DNA from: JAIRVZ01 sp031553415
GTDB taxonomy: Bacteria > Bacteroidota > Bacteroidia > Bacteroidales > Azobacteroidaceae
Assembly: GCA_031553415.1 (NCBI GenBank)
Contig: JAVBLO010000085.1
Span: 6,095 to 70,094 of the forward strand
Direction of reading: 5' to 3'
Length of the DNA stretch: 64,000 nt
The notes beneath the pieces are model-generated. The model did no database searches and was not told where the DNA came from. It worked only from the letters and a program-made list of their open reading frames with translations. Shown in pieces: positions 25,174 through 33,772 of this stretch. Positions within the stretch are counted from its first letter, which is position 1. Each line of letters begins with the position of its first letter. The position numbers and the translations under genes are program-made.

Positions 25174-27144
25174 TTATATATTATCAAAGAAAATGCCGCT
25201 ACACACCGGGTAATCAGGATTCCCGTAATGATCGTAAAAGAAACGTGTGATACGGAACTGTACATTACCTTTGATATTAAATGAAAGATATACACCATCT
25301 TCAAAACCATTAATTAACTGTGAAGCTAATATGCGTTTGGTATTTACATCTATCACATCTACAACTTCCTGGCACTTTTTTCGTTTATAATCAGTAAAGT
25401 AAAGGGTAACTTTTATTTCTTTTCCATTATCAATTTTGGTGTCAATTAGCTGATGTAAAACCGAAGTCCGTACAGCCTCTATCCTGCCACTATTGTCCGG
25501 AATTAAAAGTGCAGAAGTTTTCTTACTGTTATTGTTCAATACCTGAAGAGAATCACCGGTATATCCGATTTCGACCGAACCAGGAATATTTTTACCTGCA
25601 CCAAAAATATCATATCCCAAGCTTCCATATTTTCCTTTCCAGTTTCCGCTTGTCAGCATATCTTTTCCCGCAAAAGAAACGGTTCCTGATGGTTCTTTGG
25701 AATAAATAGTACTTTTATCAGACATATCAGTTCCGGCAGGAACAATTATCCGTGCCTTGTCGGGCGGCAATGACAAGTTGATTTGATTATTGCTGATTTT
25801 CCGGTTACTTTCAAGTTTTACCAATCCGTTAAAGCCTGAATTGAACATGTAAATATCTACTTTGGATACACCTGCCCATTCAAGTGGAAAATCCCATATA
25901 GCATTCCTTCCTTTTACCGAATAAGCCATTATTTCAGGATGATTTACCCAGAAAACAGGGATGAACACATCATGACCTTCTTTCATCAGCTTTCCATCCC
26001 TGTAAAGGCGATGTACATTGTCGTCATCCCATTTACTGACAACATTATCTGAAAGAGTTAGTGTGATACCCATAGGATCTTTTGTTTCATATTTCAATCG
26101 CAACAAGCGGTTGAGATAAAAATAAACATAAGTATGATGCGATAATTCCCGCGCCACCATAAAAGGATTTCTTTGATATAAAGTATTTTCCAACTGCACA
26201 CTTGCGCCAAACACCTGAAAACGCCTTTTAGTCAGGTCAATTTTTCCGCCATACAAATCGTCATGGGTACCATCCCGTCCACCACACATAATGTAAGGTG
26301 CAACTTCCATCTGGTTCACAAAAAGTGAAGCCCACCAATCCCAGGTAACTCCCAATGCATCAAATCCATAAAGATTCGGGTCGGCATATTCCCCTATCAT
26401 TTGTATATTGTATTCTTTTTTCAGGTATTCAGCCATTTTTTTGATAGCCGAAACCTGGTCTTCTTTGGTTGTGTAATGATATAAACTCGGTGGATATTGT
26501 GTTTGGTTATCGAGGTAAAGAACACCCGTTTCTTTTACTAAAGGTACTTCTTTTATAAAAGCATCAATCCGTTGTTTTGTAACTCCGGCATTCCACTCAT
26601 TCACAATATTCACAAAATAACTTTGGCGGTTCCACCAGACATCACCTTTTAAAAGAGTACCATCAGCATTTTTGCATAACAAATCTTTCTCCTTATACAT
26701 TTCCCACTGGGGAGAATCTTCATAAGCATCAAAAGGATTGACATGAAAAGTACAATTGGTATTATATTTTTTTGCCTCGTTCATCAGCCACAATAAAGCG
26801 GCTTTTCCTTTTAATCCTCCCGGAGCATATAATGTTGTGTCAACAGGCACCCACCACGGATAGGTATGATCATGCCCACCCTGTTGAAATCCACCCAATA
26901 TAACGACTTTAGGCAACCCGCGGGAAATGCAATCTATCTGTTCCAGGTATTTTGCCACCGCTCCCAAATCCAGGTTGTGATAATCATCTTCCAGAGCACA
27001 TCGCAACATGATTTTAAAGGTTAGTGTTTGAGATAAATCTTTTGAATACGGATATAACGGATAGTCATAATCAAGTCCGATTGCAGAAACAGACAATGTT
27101 AAGGATATAAAAATAACGTATAACAATAATTTTATTTTTTTCAT
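25174..27144 (-). CDS. secreted putative TIM-barrel glycosidase, unknown family (paralogue A)
   Basis: 656 aa, signal peptide (MKKIKLLLYVIFISLTLSVSA). About 60% of positions look the same as the next protein (27167-29425) over its whole length, by eye. Conserved blocks: TFKIMLRCAL, KVVILGGFQ..GHDHTYPWW, CTFHVNPFDAY, LLKGD.WWNRQSYFVN, GVLYLDN (Asp212), IQMIGEYADPNLYGFDALGVTWDW (Glu252) and FIPVFWVNH. An Asp at the end of one strand and a Glu 40 residues later would fit a retaining (beta/alpha)8 glycosidase, reminiscent of the GH101/GH129 style, but I cannot assign a family. The C-terminal module (about 480-656; GRIEAVRTSVLHQ, SGIFFDN) looks like an accessory carbohydrate-binding domain. No T9SS sorting domain, unlike its paralogue. 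Confidence 0.75.
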   Translation of the reverse strand: MKKIKLLLYVIFISLTLSVSAIGLDYDYPLYPYSKDLSQTLTFKIMLRCALEDDYHNLDLGAVAKYLEQIDCISRGLPKVVILGGFQQGGHDHTYPWWVPVDTTLYAPGGLKGKAALLWLMNEAKKYNTNCTFHVNPFDAYEDSPQWEMYKEKDLLCKNADGTLLKGDVWWNRQSYFVNIVNEWNAGVTKQRIDAFIKEVPLVKETGVLYLDNQTQYPPSLYHYTTKEDQVSAIKKMAEYLKKEYNIQMIGEYADPNLYGFDALGVTWDWWASLFVNQMEVAPYIMCGGRDGTHDDLYGGKIDLTKRRFQVFGASVQLENTLYQRNPFMVARELSHHTYVYFYLNRLLRLKYETKDPMGITLTLSDNVVSKWDDDNVHRLYRDGKLMKEGHDVFIPVFWVNHPEIMAYSVKGRNAIWDFPLEWAGVSKVDIYMFNSGFNGLVKLESNRKISNNQINLSLPPDKARIIVPAGTDMSDKSTIYSKEPSGTVSFAGKDMLTSGNWKGKYGSLGYDIFGAGKNIPGSVEIGYTGDSLQVLNNNSKKTSALLIPDNSGRIEAVRTSVLHQLIDTKIDNGKEIKVTLYFTDYKRKKCQEVVDVIDVNTKRILASQLINGFEDGVYLSFNIKGNVQFRITRFFYDHYGNPDYPVCSGIFFDNI

Positions 27145-27166
27145 AATTTTAATTTAGATGAAAAGT

Positions 27167-29425
27167 TTATTTGCAAACAACCTTTTGTTTTAAGATTTCC
27201 TGGTCTGTGCTGACAACAACAATATACACTCCGCCTGCAATTCCCAATTCCTGTTTGGAGGTATGCAAACTGGCCTCATTGTTAACAACTTCAATTTTTT
27301 TGTTGAATAACATATTTCCTGTCAGGGAATATATTTGAATATTGGCTGCATTAGTTTTATAAAGAGTAGACTTGATATTCAGTTCATCAGAAAAAACAGC
27401 AGGAAGACACTTCAATTCATTTTTTGGAACAAACACTTCATCTATGGCAGAAGAATTATCATTGTCAATGAAAATTCCGCTGCACACAGGATAATCCGGA
27501 TTGACATATCCGTCATAAAAGAAACGGGTGATACGGAAATGAACATGTCCGGTTACTGCATACCTGAGATATGTGCCGGTATTGAATGAGTTGATAAGTT
27601 TTGAGTGAAGGATACGTTTGGCATTCACATCGATAACATCAACTACAACCTGGCAATTTTTGTTTTGGTAATCAGCAAAATAAAGGGAAACAGTTTTTTT
27701 CTCCGGAACCTGCAAATCTATAATCTGGTGTAAAGTAGATGTACGGACAGCTTCTATTCTTCCATTTTCATTACCAGGCTTTTGAAGTGCTTCCGCACGT
27801 GTACTGTTTTCATTGATAACATTCAGTTTATCTCCTATGTAGTTGACAGTTATATCTCTTGGAATCAGGTTTGAAGAGCCAAAAATATCATATCCTACAG
27901 AACCATAAACATTTTTCCAGTTGCCTTGGGTAGTATTGTCCTGCTCCACGAAAGATACTGTTCCTGATGCCTCATTGCCATAAATTGTACCATCATTAAT
28001 ATTAGTACCTGCGGGAACAATAATTTGTGCGATGCTGGCTTCCTGGTTAAGATTGATTTGATTGTTAGATACAGGAACATTAGAGCTTGCCAAATTGAGA
28101 GTATAAAAGTTGGAACTGAAATTATAAATATCAACAGCCTCAACATCAGCCCACTCTTTTGGGAAATCCCATGTACTAATCCGTCCCTGATAGGAATATG
28201 CCATTATTTCACGATGATTCACCCAAAAAACAGGGATAAAAACATCATATCCTTCTTTCAATAATTTTCCATCACGGTATAAGCGGTGGACATTATCACT
28301 TTCCCATTTACTTTCCACATTATCAGACAATTTAAGATTCATGCCGTATGGAGAAGTCGTGGTGAGTTCTTCACGCAATAAGCGGTTAAGGTAAAAGTAA
28401 ACCAGCGTATGATGTGTAAATTCACGAACTACTTTAGACGGGTCGTTTTGGAATTGTATATCTTCTAATTGAATGCTTGAACCAAAAACCTGCAATCTTC
28501 TTTTACTTAAATCATTGTAAGAACCCAGCAGGTTGTCATGGCAAATATTCCTTCCGCCGCAGGCAATATAGGCAGGAACTTCCATCTGGTTGATATTAAG
28601 GGATGCAAGCCAATCCCAGGTAACACCCAAAGCATCAAACCCATAGAGATTCGGGTCGGCATATTCTCCGATAAGTTGTATGTTATATTGTTCCTTAAGA
28701 TATTGGGCAGCTCTTTTAATGGCTGTTATCTGGTCGGTTTTGGAAACATCATGATAATAGCTGGACGGATATTGAGTCAGGTTATCAAAATATAATACTC
28801 CGGTTTCCTTTACCAGTGGTAATTCGGTTAAAAAATCGTCGATTCGTTGTTGGGTCACTCCGGCTTTCCACTCATTCACCATATTCACAAAATAGCTTTG
28901 CCGGTTCCACCAGATATCTCCTTTGAGAAGTGTTCCATCCATATTTTTACATAACAGGTCATTATTGGCATAGTCGTCCCATTTCCAGGAATCCATGTAA
29001 GCATCAAACGGATTGACATGGAATGTACAGGTTGTGTTATACTTTTTTGCTTCTTCCATTAACCATATCAAAGCTGCTTTACCTGTCCTTCTACCAGGAG
29101 CAGTAAAATCTTCATCTACAGGAGTCCACCACGGATAGGTGTGGTCGTGTCCATCTTTTTGAAATCCGCCAAGAATAACTACTTTAGGAATTCCCCTGGT
29201 GATGCAATCAATCTGGCGGAGATAATTGGCAACCAGCGACATATCCATATTGGAAATATCCGTCGGTAGCGCGCAACGCAACATAATCTTAAAGGTCAAG
29301 GTTTGTGATAAATCCTTAGAATAAGGATACATTGGATAATTATATGCCAGTACTTCAGAACAAACATTCGAAACAGGCACTAAACATAAGCTTAAGGCTA
29401 AAATAATGGATTTTAAGTGATTCAT
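27167..29425 (-). CDS. secreted putative TIM-barrel glycosidase with T9SS sorting domain (paralogue B)
   Basis: 752 aa, signal peptide (MNHLKSIILALSLCLVPVSNVCS). Full-length paralogue of the protein encoded at 25174-27144, 22 bases away, with the candidate acidic residues conserved (Asp214 in GVLYFDN, Glu254 in LIGEYADPN). It is about 95 residues longer: the tail after SGIFIDN (about 670-752) ends NIQIYSLTGNMLFNKKIEV...GVYIVVVSTDQEILKQKVVCK-like, the pattern of a type A T9SS C-terminal domain (turn-rich strand, GxY, final K-rich strand). So B should be secreted or anchored on the cell surface while A may stay periplasmic. Function inferred only from locus context. Confidence 0.75.
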   Translation of the reverse strand: MNHLKSIILALSLCLVPVSNVCSEVLAYNYPMYPYSKDLSQTLTFKIMLRCALPTDISNMDMSLVANYLRQIDCITRGIPKVVILGGFQKDGHDHTYPWWTPVDEDFTAPGRRTGKAALIWLMEEAKKYNTTCTFHVNPFDAYMDSWKWDDYANNDLLCKNMDGTLLKGDIWWNRQSYFVNMVNEWKAGVTQQRIDDFLTELPLVKETGVLYFDNLTQYPSSYYHDVSKTDQITAIKRAAQYLKEQYNIQLIGEYADPNLYGFDALGVTWDWLASLNINQMEVPAYIACGGRNICHDNLLGSYNDLSKRRLQVFGSSIQLEDIQFQNDPSKVVREFTHHTLVYFYLNRLLREELTTTSPYGMNLKLSDNVESKWESDNVHRLYRDGKLLKEGYDVFIPVFWVNHREIMAYSYQGRISTWDFPKEWADVEAVDIYNFSSNFYTLNLASSNVPVSNNQINLNQEASIAQIIVPAGTNINDGTIYGNEASGTVSFVEQDNTTQGNWKNVYGSVGYDIFGSSNLIPRDITVNYIGDKLNVINENSTRAEALQKPGNENGRIEAVRTSTLHQIIDLQVPEKKTVSLYFADYQNKNCQVVVDVIDVNAKRILHSKLINSFNTGTYLRYAVTGHVHFRITRFFYDGYVNPDYPVCSGIFIDNDNSSAIDEVFVPKNELKCLPAVFSDELNIKSTLYKTNAANIQIYSLTGNMLFNKKIEVVNNEASLHTSKQELGIAGGVYIVVVSTDQEILKQKVVCK

Positions 29426-29439
29426 TGGGAATGTTTTTA

Positions 29440-29506
29440 CCCCTAAACCCCCTAAAGGGGACTTGGCTAACGCGCACTAAAGTCCCCTTTAGGAGATTTA
29501 GGGGTG
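29440..29506. repeat. 26-bp inverted repeat, CCCCTAAA word family
   Basis: Arms 29440-29465 and 29481-29506 pair with one or two mismatches around a 15-base loop; each arm is itself built from CCCCTAAA and contains the palindrome CCCCTAAAGGGG. It lies between paralogue B and the beta-helix gene, whose stop is 17 bases away. Confidence 0.85.
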
Positions 29507-29522
29507 TGATTATATATATTTT

Positions 29523-31631
29523 TTATCTCTTAACAAACCGTGAAGTAGTTATACTGCTTCCGTTTTTCAAAGTAACAATATATGAACCGGAGTTCAAATC
29601 AGAGAAATCGAGTAAATTATCACCAGTTGTCAAACCAAGTTGTTTCACCAAACGACCGTCGAATGAATAAACAAATAGTGATGTTTGTTTATCGGACGGA
29701 TTAACAACTACTAATTTGCCTGTTGTTACCGAAGGATACAGGTTCAACTGAGATATCTGTATATCCTTGATACCGCTTCCTGAAGTATATTCAACCGCAC
29801 CTATCGATGGATTTTCAGGACGTGTATTACCCAATTGGTCTAATGTTCCGGCAGAAGCAGGGCTACCTGTGCCAACTGCAGGATTATCCGTTCCTGTCAA
29901 TAAATGCACATACTGGCCTTTCACTTCTGCAAGAGGAGCTAAATAAGTACCAATGATGAACGGGTTGTCAAGTGTATAGAAACGGCCATCGCCATAACGG
30001 GTATCATCCCAGATACAATAAGAGCGGTTGAAACCTCCGAATATCGTTGAATAATCCACAGCCGCATCCCCATTTTGTATGTAAATACAGTTTTCAAATT
30101 CTATAGTAGCCGTACCGCCTGATATATACATCGCATTTTGTCCATCGGCAGAAGTATTTCCGGCAATCGTACTGTCATAAATCTTAATAGAAGAAGCACC
30201 TTCCCAGCTACCATCAAGGACACCACCATTTGTAGGAGAAGTGTTTCCACTTATAGTCATATTTTGCAATGTATAAGTAGCTCCCTGGAAAGCAACTGCA
30301 GCTCCGGTATTGTTTACAATCGAAACATTTTTCATAGTTCCTTTGGTTCCCCATGCTAAACCTGCAATGGATTTTCCAGAGTTACCTGTTGCATAACAGT
30401 TATTTACATTGAATTGACTCATTTGAGCTTTAAAAATCACACCATTTTGCCCTGCACTACTGCGGTTATTGGTATAAATACAATTGCTGATTGTAGCAGT
30501 ACCTCCGTCCAACCAACCGCCAGGAGCAACATTGAGGCTATTGTTGTTGAAAATACAATTATCAATGGTAAAACTTCCGTTAAAGCGGATGGCACCTGCG
30601 CCACCACCTGTATTGCCATCAAATGTACAACCAGAAACAACGCATTCAGCACTCTTATTGGAATAGATACCGACACCATCCCAACCATCATTTTCAATAA
30701 AACGGCAATTGATGAAAGCTCCGGTTGAAGGAGCATCTGCATTTTCACACCACAACAAAACTCCGGAACCATTGCTTCTTGTTTTCCCTTTTTTGAAAAC
30801 AGTGTTGTCGGCAGTGAATATACAAGTGCCGAAACAAGCGATTCCGCCGCCGCTGCCACCACCATCATTGCCGTCGAATGTACTGTTCTTCACATCTACA
30901 TCCCAGGAATAAGCCAATATACCTCCACCGTTTTGTCCGGATTTATTATTTGTAAACGAACAATTATCAAGAGTCAGTTTAGGATTAGCCGGTTGATCAG
31001 GTTTCTGAAGTTTAATAGCTCCACCCCATTTAGCCCTGAACTGGTCAAAACTGCAATTAATCAATTTTATTCCTTTCCCGGCAGGAGTACTGACATTAGC
31101 ATCCGTGCCACCCTTAATAATGATAGCTCCGGCGCCTCCTGAAAAATCGCCCCAATAGTCGTTGTCTGGTCCCGATACTCTACCGGTTGCATGTTGGAAT
31201 TTAAAACCATCAACTATAATTTCGTTAGTTCCCAACATCCCGTATGCAATCGTATATACTGTATCTGTAGCATTAATAGCACCATCCAATATAGTAACAT
31301 TTGCTGTAGGATCGCGTTGTGCCTCTATTCCTCCGGCAGCAGGATAACCGCCAAGGATGTTAACTCCACCCAGGAATTTAAAACGCTTTTCAACATTGGC
31401 TGCGCTTGCATTGCCTTGATAATCACAGGAAGGAATATACTTTCCAGCTCCTACATGGACTGTCGTCCCTGCAGCCGCACTGAAAAGCACTGCACCTAAA
31501 TCAGATTTTGCGTTTGCCCAATCGGCACCGCTTTTACTTCCGGCTCCCGACGCAGTAACATAAACATCGGCAGCAAACAACCGGCTCATCGATAAAGCCA
31601 TCACAACGAGTAGAAATCCAATCTTTCTCAT
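29523..31631 (-). CDS. secreted right-handed beta-helix protein with T9SS sorting domain
   Basis: 702 aa, signal peptide MRKIGFLLVVMALSMSRLFA. The body is a long series of pectate-lyase-like coils rich in Asn/Gly/Thr (repeated patterns such as LDNCSFTNNKSGQNGGGI, VKNSTFDGNDGGGSGGGIA, INCRFIENDGW), preceded by the ADVYVTASGAGSKSGADWANA start common in DUF1565-type parallel beta-helix proteins. The C-terminus (about 620-702: SQLNLYPSVTTGKLVV ... GSYIVTLKNGSSITTSRFVKR) is a type A T9SS domain. No catalytic motif recognised: it may be a polysaccharide lyase/hydrolase relative or a surface glycan-binding protein. Same strand as the flanking locus genes. Confidence 0.8.
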   Translation of the reverse strand: MRKIGFLLVVMALSMSRLFAADVYVTASGAGSKSGADWANAKSDLGAVLFSAAAGTTVHVGAGKYIPSCDYQGNASAANVEKRFKFLGGVNILGGYPAAGGIEAQRDPTANVTILDGAINATDTVYTIAYGMLGTNEIIVDGFKFQHATGRVSGPDNDYWGDFSGGAGAIIIKGGTDANVSTPAGKGIKLINCSFDQFRAKWGGAIKLQKPDQPANPKLTLDNCSFTNNKSGQNGGGILAYSWDVDVKNSTFDGNDGGGSGGGIACFGTCIFTADNTVFKKGKTRSNGSGVLLWCENADAPSTGAFINCRFIENDGWDGVGIYSNKSAECVVSGCTFDGNTGGGAGAIRFNGSFTIDNCIFNNNSLNVAPGGWLDGGTATISNCIYTNNRSSAGQNGVIFKAQMSQFNVNNCYATGNSGKSIAGLAWGTKGTMKNVSIVNNTGAAVAFQGATYTLQNMTISGNTSPTNGGVLDGSWEGASSIKIYDSTIAGNTSADGQNAMYISGGTATIEFENCIYIQNGDAAVDYSTIFGGFNRSYCIWDDTRYGDGRFYTLDNPFIIGTYLAPLAEVKGQYVHLLTGTDNPAVGTGSPASAGTLDQLGNTRPENPSIGAVEYTSGSGIKDIQISQLNLYPSVTTGKLVVVNPSDKQTSLFVYSFDGRLVKQLGLTTGDNLLDFSDLNSGSYIVTLKNGSSITTSRFVKR

Positions 31632-31686
31632 AATAATTCACTTTAGAAAATTAATAATCACGATATTAAATTTAACAATTAGTAGT

Positions 31687-33666
31687 TCAGTTGACACGGG
31701 AGATAACTGCAGTCCATCCTCCACCCGGAGCAATTTTCACCTTAAGTTTTTCTCCCGAAACGATGTTCTTCTCTTCTATTTTATAATCATTACCATTCCG
31801 GTCGGCATTTATTCCGTCGCGGAAAATTTCGGCTTTCCAGAGTCCCTGGCTAAGAAAAGAAAAGTCGAGAGTTATTTCGCGTTCTTTCCAGTCAGAAATC
31901 GCTCCGACATACCACTTATCATCTTTCTGGCGGGCGATGGCTGCATATTCCCCCACTTTTCCGGCTATAGCTATTGTTTGGTCGAAAATAGTCGGCAATT
32001 GAGTGATATAATCAGTAGTTTCCTGTTCTTTCATGTAGTTATTGGGACTATCAGCCATCATAACGAGCGGACTTTCAAACACAATATATAAAGCCACCTG
32101 GTGTGCCCTGGTTCCCTGGCTCATCGGCATAGCCCATATTCCCTTATAACTTTTTTCGTTGGCATTAAACATGGCGCCCTGCGTATAATCGACCGGACCG
32201 GCCAACATGCGCAAATAAGGTATGGTTGCATCATTTTTAGGCATATCGGGATAATCTCCTTTAAGATATTCGAGTCCGTAAACACCTTCAAAATTGATAA
32301 CATTAGGATAAGTACGCTGCAACCCGGTAGGTTTATAGCAACCATGATAATCAATCAGCAGTTTATATTCTGCTGCTTTTCCGGCTAAACGGGTACAAAA
32401 TTCAACCACCCTTTGATCATCCCTGTCCATAAAATCAACTTTGAAACCTTTGATTCCCATTTCGGAATAATGTTTGAGCGCTTCGTCCATTTTCTGGTCA
32501 AGGGGAACCCAACCTCCCCAAAGCAAAAGAGATACATTTTTGCGGTTAGCGTAATCAATCAGTTCGGGCAAATCAATATCAAGTACAACTTTCATAATAT
32601 CGGTACTTTCGGCCCAGCCTTCATCAAGAAGCACATAGTCGATATTATTCTCTGACGCAAAATCAATAAAAAATTTATATGTATCCGTATTGATACCTGC
32701 ACGGAAATCCACACCATAGATATTCCATGCACACCAGTAATCCCAGGCTAATTTTCCCGGTTTAATCCAGGAGATGTCTTCTATCTGGCATGGAGTAGCT
32801 AATTTGTAAACCATATCATTGTTAAGTAAGTCTTTATCTTCTTTAGCAATAATGACCGTACGCCACGGATAAGTACGTTTTCCTGTAGTTTTAGCAATAT
32901 AATCCGCACGTTTGACGACAAATGCCTGTAAGTTATTATGACCGCCTTGTTTTTCTTCCAATACAAACGGTGCAAAATTCCCGGAAAGAGTTGCTTCACC
33001 TGTACGTTTCAGGAACATACCCGGATAATCCATTAAATCGGCATCAGTAACAGCCACTTTTACCCCGTTGGGCATTCCTACCAGAATGGGTGCAAATGCA
33101 GGCCAGAAATCCGACATATCACGCAGTTTAATGAATTGATATTCATTTTCGAACGATTGGTAATATACATCTTTTTTATCGGCACGGACATATCCTACCA
33201 CAGCATCATGGTCTTTCCCTGCAAAGTTAAAATCTGCCTTTTCCGACTGGACAATTACATCTCCTTTGAATTTGAAATCAGTTATCCAACGGTAAGCCAC
33301 TCCATCATTATATACCCTGAATATCAGCGAATAATCTCCAAATTTCATATTCAGTTCATTGTACTGGTCTGCAATTTTTTTCTTCTTGTAAATAACTGCA
33401 TCAATTTGCCTGTCGGTTTTAGTTATAGAACTGCTTTTCAGGGAAGGATTTTCTCCTATCACTGTATTATTTCCAAAAGTCATCGAAATAGATGAAGGAG
33501 CTATAATATTTGTTCCTTCCAAGTCAGCTTTCCAACTAATTGCTTTTTCAATGGTTACCGTAACCGCAATTTTTCCATCAGGAGACTGTGCTACTAAATC
33601 TTTTGCACTAATATTCAAAACAATAATTGTGCTAATTAATATGAATATAATCTTTTTCATTTCCAT
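31687..33666 (-). CDS. glycoside hydrolase family 97, retaining-type (alpha-galactosidase-like)
   Basis: 659 aa exported exo-glycosidase with signal peptide (MEMKKIIFILISTIIVLNISA). N-terminal beta-sandwich (QSPDGKIAVTVTI...), catalytic barrel (VLLDEGWAEST, LLWGGWVPLD, GIKGFKVDFMDRDDQ), C-terminal all-beta domain (WYVGAISDW, ITLDFSFL). In GH97, inverting SusB-type enzymes use Glu bases, while retaining members use an Asp nucleophile (Asp415 in the Bacteroides alpha-galactosidase). Here Asp411 in VDFMDRDD matches the retaining type, so alpha-galactosidase activity is the best guess. Neighbouring GH92 and SusC/D place it in one glycan-use locus. Confidence 0.88.
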   Translation of the reverse strand: MEMKKIIFILISTIIVLNISAKDLVAQSPDGKIAVTVTIEKAISWKADLEGTNIIAPSSISMTFGNNTVIGENPSLKSSSITKTDRQIDAVIYKKKKIADQYNELNMKFGDYSLIFRVYNDGVAYRWITDFKFKGDVIVQSEKADFNFAGKDHDAVVGYVRADKKDVYYQSFENEYQFIKLRDMSDFWPAFAPILVGMPNGVKVAVTDADLMDYPGMFLKRTGEATLSGNFAPFVLEEKQGGHNNLQAFVVKRADYIAKTTGKRTYPWRTVIIAKEDKDLLNNDMVYKLATPCQIEDISWIKPGKLAWDYWCAWNIYGVDFRAGINTDTYKFFIDFASENNIDYVLLDEGWAESTDIMKVVLDIDLPELIDYANRKNVSLLLWGGWVPLDQKMDEALKHYSEMGIKGFKVDFMDRDDQRVVEFCTRLAGKAAEYKLLIDYHGCYKPTGLQRTYPNVINFEGVYGLEYLKGDYPDMPKNDATIPYLRMLAGPVDYTQGAMFNANEKSYKGIWAMPMSQGTRAHQVALYIVFESPLVMMADSPNNYMKEQETTDYITQLPTIFDQTIAIAGKVGEYAAIARQKDDKWYVGAISDWKEREITLDFSFLSQGLWKAEIFRDGINADRNGNDYKIEEKNIVSGEKLKVKIAPGGGWTAVISRVN

Positions 33667-33669
33667 TTT

Positions 33670-33772
33670 TTAACCCCTAAATCCCCTAAAGGGGACTTGG
33701 AGAATGTATTATTATCTTTGTTTCTAATATATTTCATGGGTTAGCCTAAGCCCCTTTAGGGGTTGGGGTTAA
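33670..33772. repeat. CCCCTAAA-family inverted repeat overlapping the GH92 3' end
   Basis: TTAACCCC...CCCCTAAAGGGG..CTTGG (33671-33700) pairs with CC.TAAGCCCCTTTAGGGG..GGGGTTAA (33745-33772), with a 44-base loop. The right arm encodes the last residues (VNPNP) and stop of the GH92 gene. Same family as 29440-29506, with a partly different loop. Confidence 0.85.

Noticed and set aside
30138..31499. Several plus-strand ORFs inside the beta-helix gene
   Set aside because: Shadows caused by the repetitive Asn/Gly/Thr-rich composition; the minus strand has a full-length signal-peptide-to-T9SS frame.
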